A DNA stretch of 36,937 nt from Rikenellaceae bacterium (GTDB taxonomy: Bacteria; Bacteroidota; Bacteroidia; Bacteroidales; Rikenellaceae): NCBI GenBank assembly GCA_015059785.1, contig SUZS01000027.1, forward strand, positions 1 through 36,937, written 5' to 3'. A program made the translations under genes and the position numbers. Under the pieces are notes generated by a model. That model was not told where the DNA came from. It was given only the letters and a program-made list of their open reading frames with translations, and did no database searches. Of this stretch, positions 16,673 through 25,083 are shown piece after piece (the stretch's first letter is position 1; each line of letters starts with the position of its first letter).

Positions 16673-18475
16673 TTATAATCCTTCTACAACATTTCTAATA
16701 TTATTTGTTCTATTGGTGCTCTCCATTCTATCCTTGATATGGTCATACTGTTCTAATGTCTCCAGGCGCAATGAAGGCTTGATATTCTCTATCGAAGTCT
16801 CAAGAAGAGACTGAGTAATCAACGCCCTGGAGTATGCCGCAGCCATAGAGGCATCGTTGACAATAAAGGCAATGTCGCTGGCAATATAACCATCCGTAAG
16901 CTTTGCCAATGTCTCTACATTGATATCATCGCTTACAGGTCGCTTATCGAGGTAGAGCTTAAACATCTCCCTACGAGCCTCCTCGTCAGGCATAGGCACA
17001 TAGACCATCTTATCAATTCGACCAGTACGCAACACCGCTGGGTCAATCTTATCAGGGCGGTTGCTTGTCGCAACGATAAAAATACCCCTCTTTGCACAGT
17101 TATTCATCTGAGAGAGGAACTCGTTAACCTCGCCCGCCTGATGCTGCATACCAAAGGCTGAACGATCTGGCACAAAGGCATCAAACTCATCAAAACAGAG
17201 AACTATCGGAGCACTCTTTTCCGCCTCCTTGAACAGATTGCTAATCTTCTCCTGCGTGCCGTGAACATATGTACTGCCCAAATCAGAGGCCTTGATAAGT
17301 AGGAAGTTAAAGCCCGTCTCCTCGGCAAACTTCTCGGCAAAGTATGTCTTACCACATCCTGGAGGGCCATAGAGTAGCATTCCATTTGGTGGCAGCAGCC
17401 TATACTTCTCTGCCGACTCCCTATCCTTAAGTACAAAAATAACCTGTCTGTAGAGGTAATCCTTCAGCGGCTGCATACCTGCAATATCCTTAAAGCCATT
17501 GCCGCCACCACGCTTGATAACAAGGCCACTATCTAACGACTGCTCAACATCAGAGTCTGAGGTCCTATGGTTCGGCTTTGGCCGCTCCTCAGACTTATCA
17601 ACATCTACAGCTGGCTCTGAGGCGGACTTGAGAAAATCCAACAGCGCCTGAACACTCTCAAACCTCTTGCTTGTATCCCTCTCAAGGCCTCGCTCAATAA
17701 TATACTCGGTCTTTTTGCTTATCTTAAGATTGCTAAATGATACCGGATGAGACTTGCGATGTCTTATCAGCGGGGCAAACTTCTCCTTATATGAGCCCTC
17801 TGCTGGCAGGTCAACAGTCCAAGGAGGTGTACCGGCAAGCATTGAATAGAGCACTGCGCATGCCGAGAAGATATCGCCCTGCTCATCAAATATCCCCGCA
17901 TTTGTCTCGTGAGCGTGGAAGATTGGGTTCAAATCAGAGGTGTCAAAGTTTGTATTGCCATAGCTGCGAGGTGAGAGATGGCCCAAATCAATAATTACAG
18001 GCTCCCCACTATCAACGCTTGACAGGATAATGTTACTTGTGTCCAAATCGTTGTGACACAGCCCCCCAGATAGCGTATGAAGGTAGTGCAAGCCATTCAG
18101 AATACCCTCAAATATTCTCAATGCCTCCCCCTCTTCAAAAGCACCCTTAGTAGCAAGCACATCCGAGAGCACCTGACCATTGAAGTAGTTGGTAATATAG
18201 TACTGGTATGCCCCATCAGGATTATCCAATGAGCCACTAGCAATGCAGCTAATGATATTTCGATTGTTTATCTGCTGACAATACTCAATCTCCCTTACTA
18301 TGCCCGTCTGCTCATTGATTAACTTCTGGGGCATCTTCTTAAGAATAAAGAGCTTCAAGAAGTAAGGGTTAGCATCCTGATCTTGAACTCTGTATGTCTC
18401 GGTATAGGTATTTGATTTTATCAGATTCTGTACCGTTAGGCCGCTCACGGTATCAAACCTTGTTAAAACTGCCAT
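16673..18475 (-). CDS. Ser/Thr protein kinase fused to a AAA+ ATPase
   Basis: A 600-residue two-domain protein. Residues about 10-285 form a protein-kinase fold: Lys41 (YFLKLF), Glu62/64, catalytic loop CHNDLDTSNI (Asp143, Asn148) and metal-binding Asp163 in DLG. It has HND instead of HRD, DLG instead of DFG, and no clear glycine-rich loop. After a charged linker (about 286-325), residues 328-560 are a classical AAA+ module of the katanin/FtsH/Cdc48 class: FKDIAGM, Walker A GPPGCGKT (370-377), pore loop STYVHG (401-406), Walker B VLCFDEFD (425-432), sensor ATSN (469-472) and arginine finger RTGR (483-486). No IGF/LGF-type ClpP-docking tripeptide is obvious. It lies between a YbjN-like gene and a clpP-like gene. 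Confidence 0.9.
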   Translation of the reverse strand: MAVLTRFDTVSGLTVQNLIKSNTYTETYRVQDQDANPYFLKLFILKKMPQKLINEQTGIVREIEYCQQINNRNIISCIASGSLDNPDGAYQYYITNYFNGQVLSDVLATKGAFEEGEALRIFEGILNGLHYLHTLSGGLCHNDLDTSNIILSSVDSGEPVIIDLGHLSPRSYGNTNFDTSDLNPIFHAHETNAGIFDEQGDIFSACAVLYSMLAGTPPWTVDLPAEGSYKEKFAPLIRHRKSHPVSFSNLKISKKTEYIIERGLERDTSKRFESVQALLDFLKSASEPAVDVDKSEERPKPNHRTSDSDVEQSLDSGLVIKRGGGNGFKDIAGMQPLKDYLYRQVIFVLKDRESAEKYRLLPPNGMLLYGPPGCGKTYFAEKFAEETGFNFLLIKASDLGSTYVHGTQEKISNLFKEAEKSAPIVLCFDEFDAFVPDRSAFGMQHQAGEVNEFLSQMNNCAKRGIFIVATSNRPDKIDPAVLRTGRIDKMVYVPMPDEEARREMFKLYLDKRPVSDDINVETLAKLTDGYIASDIAFIVNDASMAAAYSRALITQSLLETSIENIKPSLRLETLEQYDHIKDRMESTNRTNNIRNVVEGL

Positions 18476-18513
18476 ATTATTTGTTATGTTTAGGGTTATC
18501 TATGTAACAGAGA

Positions 18514-18541
18514 GTTGGTTTGTGCGAACACACAAACCAAC
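18514..18541 (-). promoter_or_regulatory. Perfect hairpin between the YbjN-like and kinase-AAA genes
   Basis: An 11-base perfect inverted repeat (GTTGGTTTGTG with CACAAACCAAC) around a six-base loop, in the 84-base gap inside the operon. No T run follows on the minus strand, so it is more likely an mRNA-stabilising or processing hairpin, or a partial attenuator, than a full terminator. Confidence 0.6.
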
Positions 18542-18559
18542 CATCTGCTCAGCTTTTTG

Positions 18560-18937
18560 TTACTGCAACATCTCCTGCATAAACTTTGAACGAGCGTGCA
18601 TCAGCAGGTTCAAGCAACGAGGGAAGAAGTCCTCAATCTCTGGAGAGAGGTCAAGGAACAGCTCAATAGAGAGGTGAACTGTATCATTGCCAAGGATTGG
18701 CTTAACAACCTTAAGACCTGCAGAAACGGCATTCATAGCCTCAAACACCTTTGCGCGGTCGTTACGCAAATCATAGATACCTGGCATAAGCAGTCTGAAG
18801 TAAGACTGATCGTCATCATCTGGGATATAATAGATGTGAGCACCCTCATACTTGAAGTGAATATCACCATCTGAATCTACCTCATATCTGAAACCCTCGT
18901 TTGACAGATACTCCTTTACTAAATCTACTGTTTTCAT
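18560..18937 (-). CDS. YbjN-like small protein, possible chaperone or adaptor
   Basis: A 125-residue soluble acidic protein with the pattern of the YbjN family, whose fold resembles type III secretion chaperones: LVKEYLSNEGFRYEVDSDGD, HFKYEGAHIYYIPDDDDQSYFRLLMPG, then a helix AMNAVSAGLKVVKPIL and a final helix LNLLMHARSKFM. No catalytic motif is visible. It is the first gene of the unit with kinase-AAA+ and ClpP-type genes, 84 bases ahead of the kinase. By analogy with small chaperone-fold partners it may bind substrates or the kinase-AAA+ protein; that role is inference. Family assignment is moderately sure. Confidence 0.78.
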   Translation of the reverse strand: MKTVDLVKEYLSNEGFRYEVDSDGDIHFKYEGAHIYYIPDDDDQSYFRLLMPGIYDLRNDRAKVFEAMNAVSAGLKVVKPILGNDTVHLSIELFLDLSPEIEDFFPRCLNLLMHARSKFMQEMLQ

Positions 18938-19008
18938 AGCAATTAAATTTTAAGGTTTGAAATTAAGTCAATTATTAGTCTACATCTCGCAATATATCAT
19001 TCTCCCAA

Positions 19009-19041
19009 CAAAGTTATAAAAAAATATTCTAAACGGGCAAC
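19009..19041 (-). promoter_or_regulatory. Candidate promoter of the YbjN-like/kinase-AAA/ClpP unit
   Basis: TAACTTTG on the minus strand (19009-19016) is a good -7 box about 72 bases before the YbjN-like ATG. The -33 match is partial (GTTG at 19038-19041, 21-base spacing). Confidence 0.5.
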
Positions 19042-19164
19042 ATTTCTCTCTATTTTTTACCACTACGCCCAACAAAATGTCATTATTACCCATTTCTATT
19101 GCGCCCTCTCAACTATAAAGTGGGGCTTGCGAACAAAATATATCAATTTTTACTATTTTTTCTG

Positions 19165-19258
19165 ACAAACAAAATCAGAGCAGCACCTTGATTTCTCAAA
19201 GTGCTGCTCCTAAACCTAACCTAAAAACCTATCTTGAAAAGAGATTTAACTCTCATTC
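19165..19258 (-). ncRNA. Candidate small RNA, about 90 bases, in the gap before the YbjN-like gene
   Basis: A strong minus-strand promoter (19265-19296) would start a transcript near 19258. No sizeable reading frame follows. The transcript runs through a GGTTTTTAGGTTAGGTTTAGG-like G/T-rich stretch into a hairpin (GAGCAGCAC at 19178-19186 with GTGCTGCTC at 19201-19209, plus an inner TTGA/TCAA pair) and then TGATTTTGTTTG. Promoter, short untranslated body and terminator-like hairpin suggest a stand-alone small RNA. It could instead be a long 5' leader of the YbjN-like operon with an attenuator. Confidence 0.5.
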
Positions 19259-19264
19259 CGACAG

Positions 19265-19296
19265 CAAAAGTACAACAAACATTCCAAACTTGCAAA
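19265..19296 (-). promoter_or_regulatory. Consensus Bacteroidetes promoter in the gene-free gap
   Basis: TTTG (19293-19296 read on the minus strand), exactly 20 bases, then TACTTTTG (19265-19272). Both elements match the consensus. It points toward the candidate small RNA. Confidence 0.68.
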
Positions 19297-19528
19297 TTAT
19301 AAGCGAAAAATTATTAAAAAATTTTGGTAATTGGTAAATTTCGCGCCATGAACGGTTAAAACAGCGGTATGAACACGCAAAAAAGTGTTAGGTGGCGGTT
19401 TTTTACTCCTTACAATCTTCGGCTTTACGCTTATTTTTTGCTATTTTTTGCCTTTTTATTTATGTTTTCGTTGCGTTTTTTCTCTTTTGTTTCTCTTTTT
19501 TCGCTTTCATAGTTTCAATTTGTTACTT
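19297..19528. other. Gene-free stretch after clpB, purine-rich on the minus strand
   Basis: No hairpin terminator for clpB is seen here. The minus strand is strongly A/G-rich just after the clpB stop. It contains a tiny frame at 19460-19510 that would encode 16 residues rich in Lys and Arg (MKAKKEKQKRKNATKT); I do not call it a gene. The rest is AT-rich with no recognisable structure. Confidence 0.5.
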
Positions 19529-22129
19529 TTAATTAGCAAAATGTAACAAATCGTTTTCCAAAGTAATCTTTATCGGACGAGTGTTATCTACATCGCCCGC
19601 AAGGATGCGCTTTGACAGCTCGCCCACAATCTCGCGCTGGATAGTTCGCTTGACAGGTCGCGCGCCATACATCGCATCGTAGCCAATAGTGGCAAGGTAC
19701 TTACGCACCTGCTCGGTATAGTTGAGCGTAATGCCATTATGAGAGAGCAGTTGCGAGAGGTTGTGCATCTGCATATCCACAATCTGCTCAATTTCGCTCT
19801 GCGTAAGTGGCTCAAAGGTCACAATCTCGTCTATACGATTCAAGAACTCCGGCTTGAGCTGTTGCTTAAGCAGCTCAACAACATCGCCACTAACCCTATC
19901 AAGGGTCTGCTGCGAGATAGCATTACTCTGCTCCAGCTCACTACTAAATGCCTCCTGAATAAGGTGCGAGCCCATATTGGAAGTCATAATTATAATAGTA
20001 TTACGGAAGTCCACCGTGCGGCCCTTATTATCTGTCAGACGACCATCGTCAAGCACCTGCAGTAGGATGTTGAACACATCGGGGTGCGCCTTCTCAATCT
20101 CGTCAAGAAGCACAACGGAGTATGGCTTACGGCGCACAGCCTCGGTAAGCTGACCACCCTCGTCATAGCCAACATATCCTGGAGGCGCTCCGACAAGGCG
20201 CGATACGGCGTGTCGCTCCTGATACTCGCTCATATCTATACGGGTCATCATATTCTCATCGTTAAAGAGGAACTGCGCCAGCGCACGAGCAAGCTCCGTC
20301 TTACCCACACCCGTAGTACCGAGGAAGATAAACGAGCCTATAGGCTTGCGAGGGTCGTTAAGTCCCGCGCGCGAGCGGCGCACAGCGTCAGAGATTACGG
20401 CTATAGCTCGCTCTTGCCCCACTACACGCTTATGCAGTTCTGCCTCCATATTGAGGAGCTTCTCGCGCTCAGAGGCGAGCATACGCGCCACAGGGATACC
20501 CGTCCAACGAGAGACTACATCGGCAATATCGGCGGCGTCCACCTCCTCCTTAATCATACGACCAGAACTGTTTATAGCATCAAGCTCTGCTTGCAGAGCC
20601 TCTATAGCGCGCTGGCAATCTACAATCTTGCCGTAGCGAATCTCCGCCACGCGACCATAATCGCCCTCTCGCTCAGCCTGCTGCGCCTCAACTGTAAGAG
20701 ACTCTATCTGTGACTTGTTGTGCTGAATCTTCTGTAAGATATCCTTCTCGCTCTGCCAAGCGGCACGACTATGCGACTGCTTTGCACGCAGGTCGTCAAT
20801 CTCACGGTCAAGGGTCGCAATGCGGGCAGTATCCCCCTCACGGCGTATAGCCTCGCGTTCAATCTCCATCTGGCGAATACGACGGTCAAGGGTATCTATC
20901 TCCTCTGGCACAGAGTTCATCTCAAGGCGCAACTTTGATGCCGCCTCGTCTACAAGGTCAATAGCCTTGTCTGGCAAAAATCGCGATGTAATATATCGGT
21001 GGCTCAGCTCTACAGCGGCAACGATAGCCTCATCCTTAATCCTTACACGGTGGTGGCTCTCATAGCGGGCCTTCAGACCACGCAGAATACTCACTGCATC
21101 CTCTGTTGTCGGCTCGTCAATCATAACCTTCTGGAAACGACGCTCAAGAGCCTTGTCCTGCTCAAAGTACTTCTGGTACTCATCAAGCGTTGTGGCTCCT
21201 ATAGTACGCAGCTCGCCACGCGCAAGGGCAGGCTTGAGGATATTTGCCGCATCCATCGCTCCGCTACTCTTACCCGCACCCACAAGGGTGTGTATCTCGT
21301 CAATAAAGAGCAGTATCTCGCCATCTGAAGCCACAACCTCGGCAACAACGCTCTTGAGTCGCTCCTCAAACTCTCCCTGATACTTCGCACCAGCAATCAG
21401 CGCACCCATATCGAGTGAGTAGATGCTCTTTGAGCGCAGATTTTCAGGCACATCGCCATTGACAATACGGTGTGCAATACCCTCGGCAATGGCGGTCTTA
21501 CCAACACCTGGCTCGCCAACAAGAATAGGATTATTCTTTGTTCTGCGCGAGAGAATCTGAAGCACACGGCGGCACTCATCATCACGCCCGATTACTGGGT
21601 CAAGTTTTCCAGTTCGGGCAAGCTCGTTAAGGTTTATGGCATACTTCCCCAGCGCATCAAACTCCTTATCTGCGCTCTGTGAGTCTACAGTAGAGCCCTT
21701 GCGGAACTGCTTTATTGCCTCAATAAGTTCACTCTCTGTTGCACCCTGCGCCTTAAGAATTTCGGATGCCTCGCCTCGCTCGGCAATAAGTCCAAGCAGA
21801 AGGTGCTCTACAGAGGCGTACTTATCATTAAACTTCTTTGTAAAATCAACTGCTCGCTGAATAACCTTTGTAGTATCAGTTGCAAAGTACTGCTCACCTG
21901 CGCCTGAGACTTTTGGCAGTCGAGAGATAGCCTCTGCAACAGCCGCGCGGAGTGAGTGTATATTCACTCCTACTCGTCCAAGCAAAAAGGAGCCGAGAGA
22001 GTTATCCTCAGCAACTAAAACAGAGAGCAGATGCAGTGGAGCAACGGCCTGCTGAGCAGCCTGCTGAGCAGTAGACACGGCACCCTGCAGTGCCTGCTGC
22101 GCCTTAATGGTTAGAGTGTTAATGTTCAT
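19529..22129 (-). CDS. clpB: ATP-dependent disaggregase ClpB
   Basis: ClpB pulls aggregated proteins apart together with DnaK after heat stress. All parts of the 866-residue protein are present: N-terminal Clp repeat domain (about 1-145), first AAA+ domain with GEPGVGKT (205-212) and LLFIDEIH (273-280), the coiled-coil middle domain (about 405-530) that separates ClpB from ClpA and ClpC, and the second AAA+ domain with GTTGVGKT (604-611), [11 protein letters not shown] and GAPPGYVGY as pore loop. It lacks the IGF/LGF ClpP-docking loop expected of ClpA, so it is not a ClpP partner by family. Upstream there is a CTGCCAAA direct repeat (22171-22178 and 22188-22195), but no clear -7 box. It looks monocistronic. 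Confidence 0.97.
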   Translation of the reverse strand: MNINTLTIKAQQALQGAVSTAQQAAQQAVAPLHLLSVLVAEDNSLGSFLLGRVGVNIHSLRAAVAEAISRLPKVSGAGEQYFATDTTKVIQRAVDFTKKFNDKYASVEHLLLGLIAERGEASEILKAQGATESELIEAIKQFRKGSTVDSQSADKEFDALGKYAINLNELARTGKLDPVIGRDDECRRVLQILSRRTKNNPILVGEPGVGKTAIAEGIAHRIVNGDVPENLRSKSIYSLDMGALIAGAKYQGEFEERLKSVVAEVVASDGEILLFIDEIHTLVGAGKSSGAMDAANILKPALARGELRTIGATTLDEYQKYFEQDKALERRFQKVMIDEPTTEDAVSILRGLKARYESHHRVRIKDEAIVAAVELSHRYITSRFLPDKAIDLVDEAASKLRLEMNSVPEEIDTLDRRIRQMEIEREAIRREGDTARIATLDREIDDLRAKQSHSRAAWQSEKDILQKIQHNKSQIESLTVEAQQAEREGDYGRVAEIRYGKIVDCQRAIEALQAELDAINSSGRMIKEEVDAADIADVVSRWTGIPVARMLASEREKLLNMEAELHKRVVGQERAIAVISDAVRRSRAGLNDPRKPIGSFIFLGTTGVGKTELARALAQFLFNDENMMTRIDMSEYQERHAVSRLVGAPPGYVGYDEGGQLTEAVRRKPYSVVLLDEIEKAHPDVFNILLQVLDDGRLTDNKGRTVDFRNTIIIMTSNMGSHLIQEAFSSELEQSNAISQQTLDRVSGDVVELLKQQLKPEFLNRIDEIVTFEPLTQSEIEQIVDMQMHNLSQLLSHNGITLNYTEQVRKYLATIGYDAMYGARPVKRTIQREIVGELSKRILAGDVDNTRPIKITLENDLLHFAN

Positions 22130-22221
22130 AATCTATAAAATTTTTGTTTGACTATACGCGGTCAAATTTGCTGCCAAAGCGAAAAAACTGCCAAAATGTC
22201 AGTGTTGATTTTCTCTAATTA

Positions 22222-22253
22222 TTTGTTTTTTTCATCATTTTATCCTACCTTTG
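22222..22253 (+). promoter_or_regulatory. Consensus promoter for the CPICH protein/TonB receptor pair
   Basis: TTTG (22222-22225), exactly 20 bases, then TACCTTTG (22246-22253), with the ATG at 22279. Both boxes match the Bacteroidetes consensus. Confidence 0.75.
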
Positions 22254-22278
22254 CTGCGCTTTTGTGCCGCATAAATAG

Positions 22279-22602
22279 ATGAGAGTCTGCAAGTATATAC
22301 AAAACTTTGTGCTGGGAGTGATGCTCGCAGTCATTGCTATTGCATACACTGGTAAGGCTCTGCATACTCACTCGGACAGTTACTACGACTCGCTGAGAAA
22401 TACCCGCAGCGCGGCATCAAATGGTATGAGTGACGACTGTCCAATTTGTCACTTCAACCTGCTCCTTTTCTTTATTTCACAGAGCCAAGCTCTGCTCTCG
22501 GCTGTTGTTCTGCTGACAGTTATTACTGCAGTGGATGTTATTCTGCGCACCGTTGAGCCGAGAGTTATTAACTCCCTGCGCGCACCTCCTGTATTGTTAT
22601 AA
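22279..22602 (+). CDS. Small membrane protein with a CPICH motif, upstream of a TonB receptor
   Basis: A 107-residue protein with a hydrophobic N-terminus (about 10-26), a central hydrophilic stretch with HTHSD and DDCPICHF (Cys54, Cys57, His58), and a second hydrophobic segment (about 60-87). The His and Cys residues suggest metal or redox binding at the outer face of the inner membrane. Small proteins with a similar His-plus-CxxCH pattern are often placed just ahead of metal- or cofactor-related TonB receptors in Bacteroidetes, which is the arrangement here (44-base gap). I do not recognise a named family; a relation to DUF2946-like proteins is possible. Confidence 0.72.
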   Translation: MRVCKYIQNFVLGVMLAVIAIAYTGKALHTHSDSYYDSLRNTRSAASNGMSDDCPICHFNLLLFFISQSQALLSAVVLLTVITAVDVILRTVEPRVINSLRAPPVLL

Positions 22603-22630
22603 AAAACCGTTTCAACCTTTTTTATAACAA
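22594..22630 (+). promoter_or_regulatory. Perfect 13-base AT-rich inverted repeat between the CPICH gene and the TonB receptor
   Basis: TTGTTATAAAAAA (22594-22606) and TTTTTTATAACAA (22618-22630) are perfect complements around an 11-base spacer. The left arm overlaps the stop codon of the upstream gene. It may be an operator for a metal-responsive repressor or a weak intra-operon attenuator. Confidence 0.55.
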
Positions 22631-22646
22631 ATACAAAATCACAAAA

Positions 22647-24950
22647 ATGAAGAAAATTATATCTTTACTTTTGTCGGCATTGTGTATTGTCGGCAATGTA
22701 TATGCATCTGACTATGAGACACATATCTTCGGTCATGTTATAGATGCAAAAAGCAAGGAGATGCTCCCATATATCAATGTAGTAGTGCAGAACACAACTA
22801 TCGGAACGACGACTGACGCTACGGGTCACTATATTCTAAACGATGTGCCAGAGGACACAGAGATTACTATTGAGGTCTCTGCTCTTGGATATCAGACTGT
22901 TACAAAAACCGTCAAGGTCAATAGCGGCGAGCCTCTTGAGCTTGACTTTGAGATTAACGAGGAGCAGGTGTCGCTTGACGCTGTCGTTGTCTCTGCAAAC
23001 CGAAATGTAACAACCCGCCGCGAGGCTCCAACCCTTGTAAGCGTGCTTGACACCCGTCTTTTCGATGTTACCACATCGCCAACCGTAGCCGAGGGCCTTA
23101 ACTTCCAGTCGGGCGTACGCGTAGAGAACAACTGCCAGAACTGCGGCTTTACGCAGGTGAGAATCAACGGTCTTGACGGTCACTACTCGCAGATTTTGAT
23201 TGACTCGCGACCTGTATTCTCTGCCCTTGCAGGTGTATACGGACTTGAGCACCTGCCGTCAAATATGATTGAGCGCATTGAGGTTGTGCGCGGTGGTGGC
23301 TCGGCACTCTATGGTGCGTCGGCTATCGGCGGAACAGTCAATATTATCACAAAGGAGCCACTCTACAACTCTGGACAGATTGCACACACAATCAGCTCAA
23401 TAGGTTGCACTGGTGCCTTTGACAACAACACTACCCTCAACGCATCGCTCGTTACAGACAACCGCAAGGCGGGACTTATGGTCTACGGTCAGAACCGCCA
23501 CCGCTCAGGCTACGACCACAATGGCGATGGCTTTGTGGAGATTGGTGAGATTGACGGCCAGACAGTGGGTCTAAGAAGCTATATCAAGACCAGCACATAC
23601 AGCAAGCTCTCGCTTGAGTATCACGGAACAAAGGAGTATCGTCGTGGTGGCGACCAGCTTGATGTTCCGCCACATCAGGCCTATGTTGCCGAGACAACAG
23701 ACCACATTATCAACAGCGGAGGAGTAACCTTTGAGGGCACTACAGCCAACACCCGCCACCGCTATAGCGTCTATGCCTCGGCGCAGGATATCAAGCGCGA
23801 CAGCTACTACGGCAGCTACATGGACCCTAACGCCTATGGAACAACACACGGACTTACGGCTGTAGGTGGCGTGCAGTATATGTACCGCTGTCCCAAGATG
23901 CTCTTTCTGCCTGCCGAGCTTACTGTAGGCGCGGAGTACAACCTCGACTATATGAAGGACACGCCGCTCACAGAGGGCTATACCCCTACAAACCAGACAA
24001 TACATATCTATAGCGCGTATATACAGAACGAGTGGAAGAACGAGACTTGGGGCTTTTTGATTGGTGGTCGCGCAGATAAGCACAACCTTATTGACCACCT
24101 TATCTTCTCGCCACGCGTGAACTTCCGCTACAACCCTACCCACAACATCAACCTGCGCGCCGTATACTCATCAGGCTTCCGCGCGCCACAGGCATTTGAC
24201 GAGGACCTCCACATTACAATCGTCGGTGGCGAGCGCACCCGCATCCGCCTTGCAGATGACCTAAAGGAGGAGCGTAGCCACTCATTCAGCCTCTCGGCAG
24301 ATATGTACCACACCTTCAAAAATGGTGTTCAGGGTAATCTGCTCGTTGAGGGCTTCTACACTATCCTAAAAGATGTATTTACCCTTGAGGAGACTGGCGA
24401 GACTGCCGATGACGGTACTGCAACTGTCCTTGAGCGTCGCAATGGCTCTGGGGCAACGGTTATGGGCGTAAACCTTGAGGCTCGCCTTGCATTCAACCCT
24501 TGGCTACAGCTTCAGCTTGGAGGAACACTGCAGAAGAGCCGCTACAAGGAGCCAGAGAAGTGGAGCGAGGATGAGAGCGTGCCAGCCGAAACCCGTATGT
24601 TCCGCACACCTGACAGCTATGCCTTTTTGACAGCCACTGTCACACCAGTGCGCCGTTTTGACATTGCTCTGACAGGTACATATACTGGCCGAATGCTCGT
24701 TCAGCACTTTGCAGGATATGTAGAGAAGGATATCGCAAAACTTACCGACCCATTCTTTGATATGGGCATTAAGTTGAGCTACGACTTTAAGATTTACCGC
24801 ACAATCGGACTTCAGATTAACGGCGGTGTGAAGAATATCTTCAACGCCTACCAGAACGACTTTGACAAGGGTGCAGACCGCGATGCAGGATATATCTACG
24901 GACCATCGCTACCTCGTACACTGTTCCTCGGCGCAAAGATTTCGTTCTAA
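22647..24950 (+). CDS. TonB-dependent outer membrane receptor
   Basis: The 767-residue protein imports a scarce ligand through the outer membrane using TonB energy. It has a signal peptide (about 1-20), a carboxypeptidase-like regulatory domain (about 26-105: HIFGHVIDAKSKEMLPYINV) and a plug (about 110-235). The plug includes NNCQNCGFTQVRINGL, DSRPVFSALAGVYGLE and the IERIEVVRGGGSALYGASAIGGTVNI block. A 22-strand-type barrel follows and ends in Phe. The CQNCGF motif in the plug and the Cys/His-rich protein upstream hint at a metal, haem or cobalamin-type ligand rather than a glycan; there is no SusD partner. It ends at a strong terminator. Confidence 0.93.
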   Translation: MKKIISLLLSALCIVGNVYASDYETHIFGHVIDAKSKEMLPYINVVVQNTTIGTTTDATGHYILNDVPEDTEITIEVSALGYQTVTKTVKVNSGEPLELDFEINEEQVSLDAVVVSANRNVTTRREAPTLVSVLDTRLFDVTTSPTVAEGLNFQSGVRVENNCQNCGFTQVRINGLDGHYSQILIDSRPVFSALAGVYGLEHLPSNMIERIEVVRGGGSALYGASAIGGTVNIITKEPLYNSGQIAHTISSIGCTGAFDNNTTLNASLVTDNRKAGLMVYGQNRHRSGYDHNGDGFVEIGEIDGQTVGLRSYIKTSTYSKLSLEYHGTKEYRRGGDQLDVPPHQAYVAETTDHIINSGGVTFEGTTANTRHRYSVYASAQDIKRDSYYGSYMDPNAYGTTHGLTAVGGVQYMYRCPKMLFLPAELTVGAEYNLDYMKDTPLTEGYTPTNQTIHIYSAYIQNEWKNETWGFLIGGRADKHNLIDHLIFSPRVNFRYNPTHNINLRAVYSSGFRAPQAFDEDLHITIVGGERTRIRLADDLKEERSHSFSLSADMYHTFKNGVQGNLLVEGFYTILKDVFTLEETGETADDGTATVLERRNGSGATVMGVNLEARLAFNPWLQLQLGGTLQKSRYKEPEKWSEDESVPAETRMFRTPDSYAFLTATVTPVRRFDIALTGTYTGRMLVQHFAGYVEKDIAKLTDPFFDMGIKLSYDFKIYRTIGLQINGGVKNIFNAYQNDFDKGADRDAGYIYGPSLPRTLFLGAKISF

Positions 24951-24980
24951 CAGAACGGCAAAATTGCAATATTTTTCTAC

Positions 24981-25017
24981 AATCTCCCTCTATTGTATAG
25001 CAGGGAGATTTTTTTTT
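24981..25017 (+). terminator. Terminator after the TonB receptor
   Basis: A nine-base perfect stem (AATCTCCCT at 24981-24989 with AGGGAGATT at 25002-25010) followed by nine T. Confidence 0.9.
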
Positions 25018-25030
25018 GATAAAAAAGATG

Positions 25031-25038
25031 TATATTTG
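25031..25038 (+). promoter_or_regulatory. Candidate -7 box for the LPP20-like/PEGA pair
   Basis: TATATTTG lies 45 bases before the ATG at 25084. The -33 site falls in the T run of the preceding terminator and is not a clear TTTG. Confidence 0.45.
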
Positions 25039-25083
25039 CCAAAATATTTGATTGCCAAAATTTTATTGATACTCACTCACATT

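Noticed and set aside
19529..22129. clpB as the unfoldase partner of the nearby ClpP-type gene.
   Set aside because: The middle coiled coil and lack of a ClpP-docking loop mark it as a disaggregase, and it lies outside the transcription unit that contains the peptidase.
24862..25083. Upstream extension of the LPP20-like gene into the TonB receptor gene.
   Set aside because: It crosses the receptor's end, its terminator and the -7 box. Only the ATG at 25084 starts a signal peptide.
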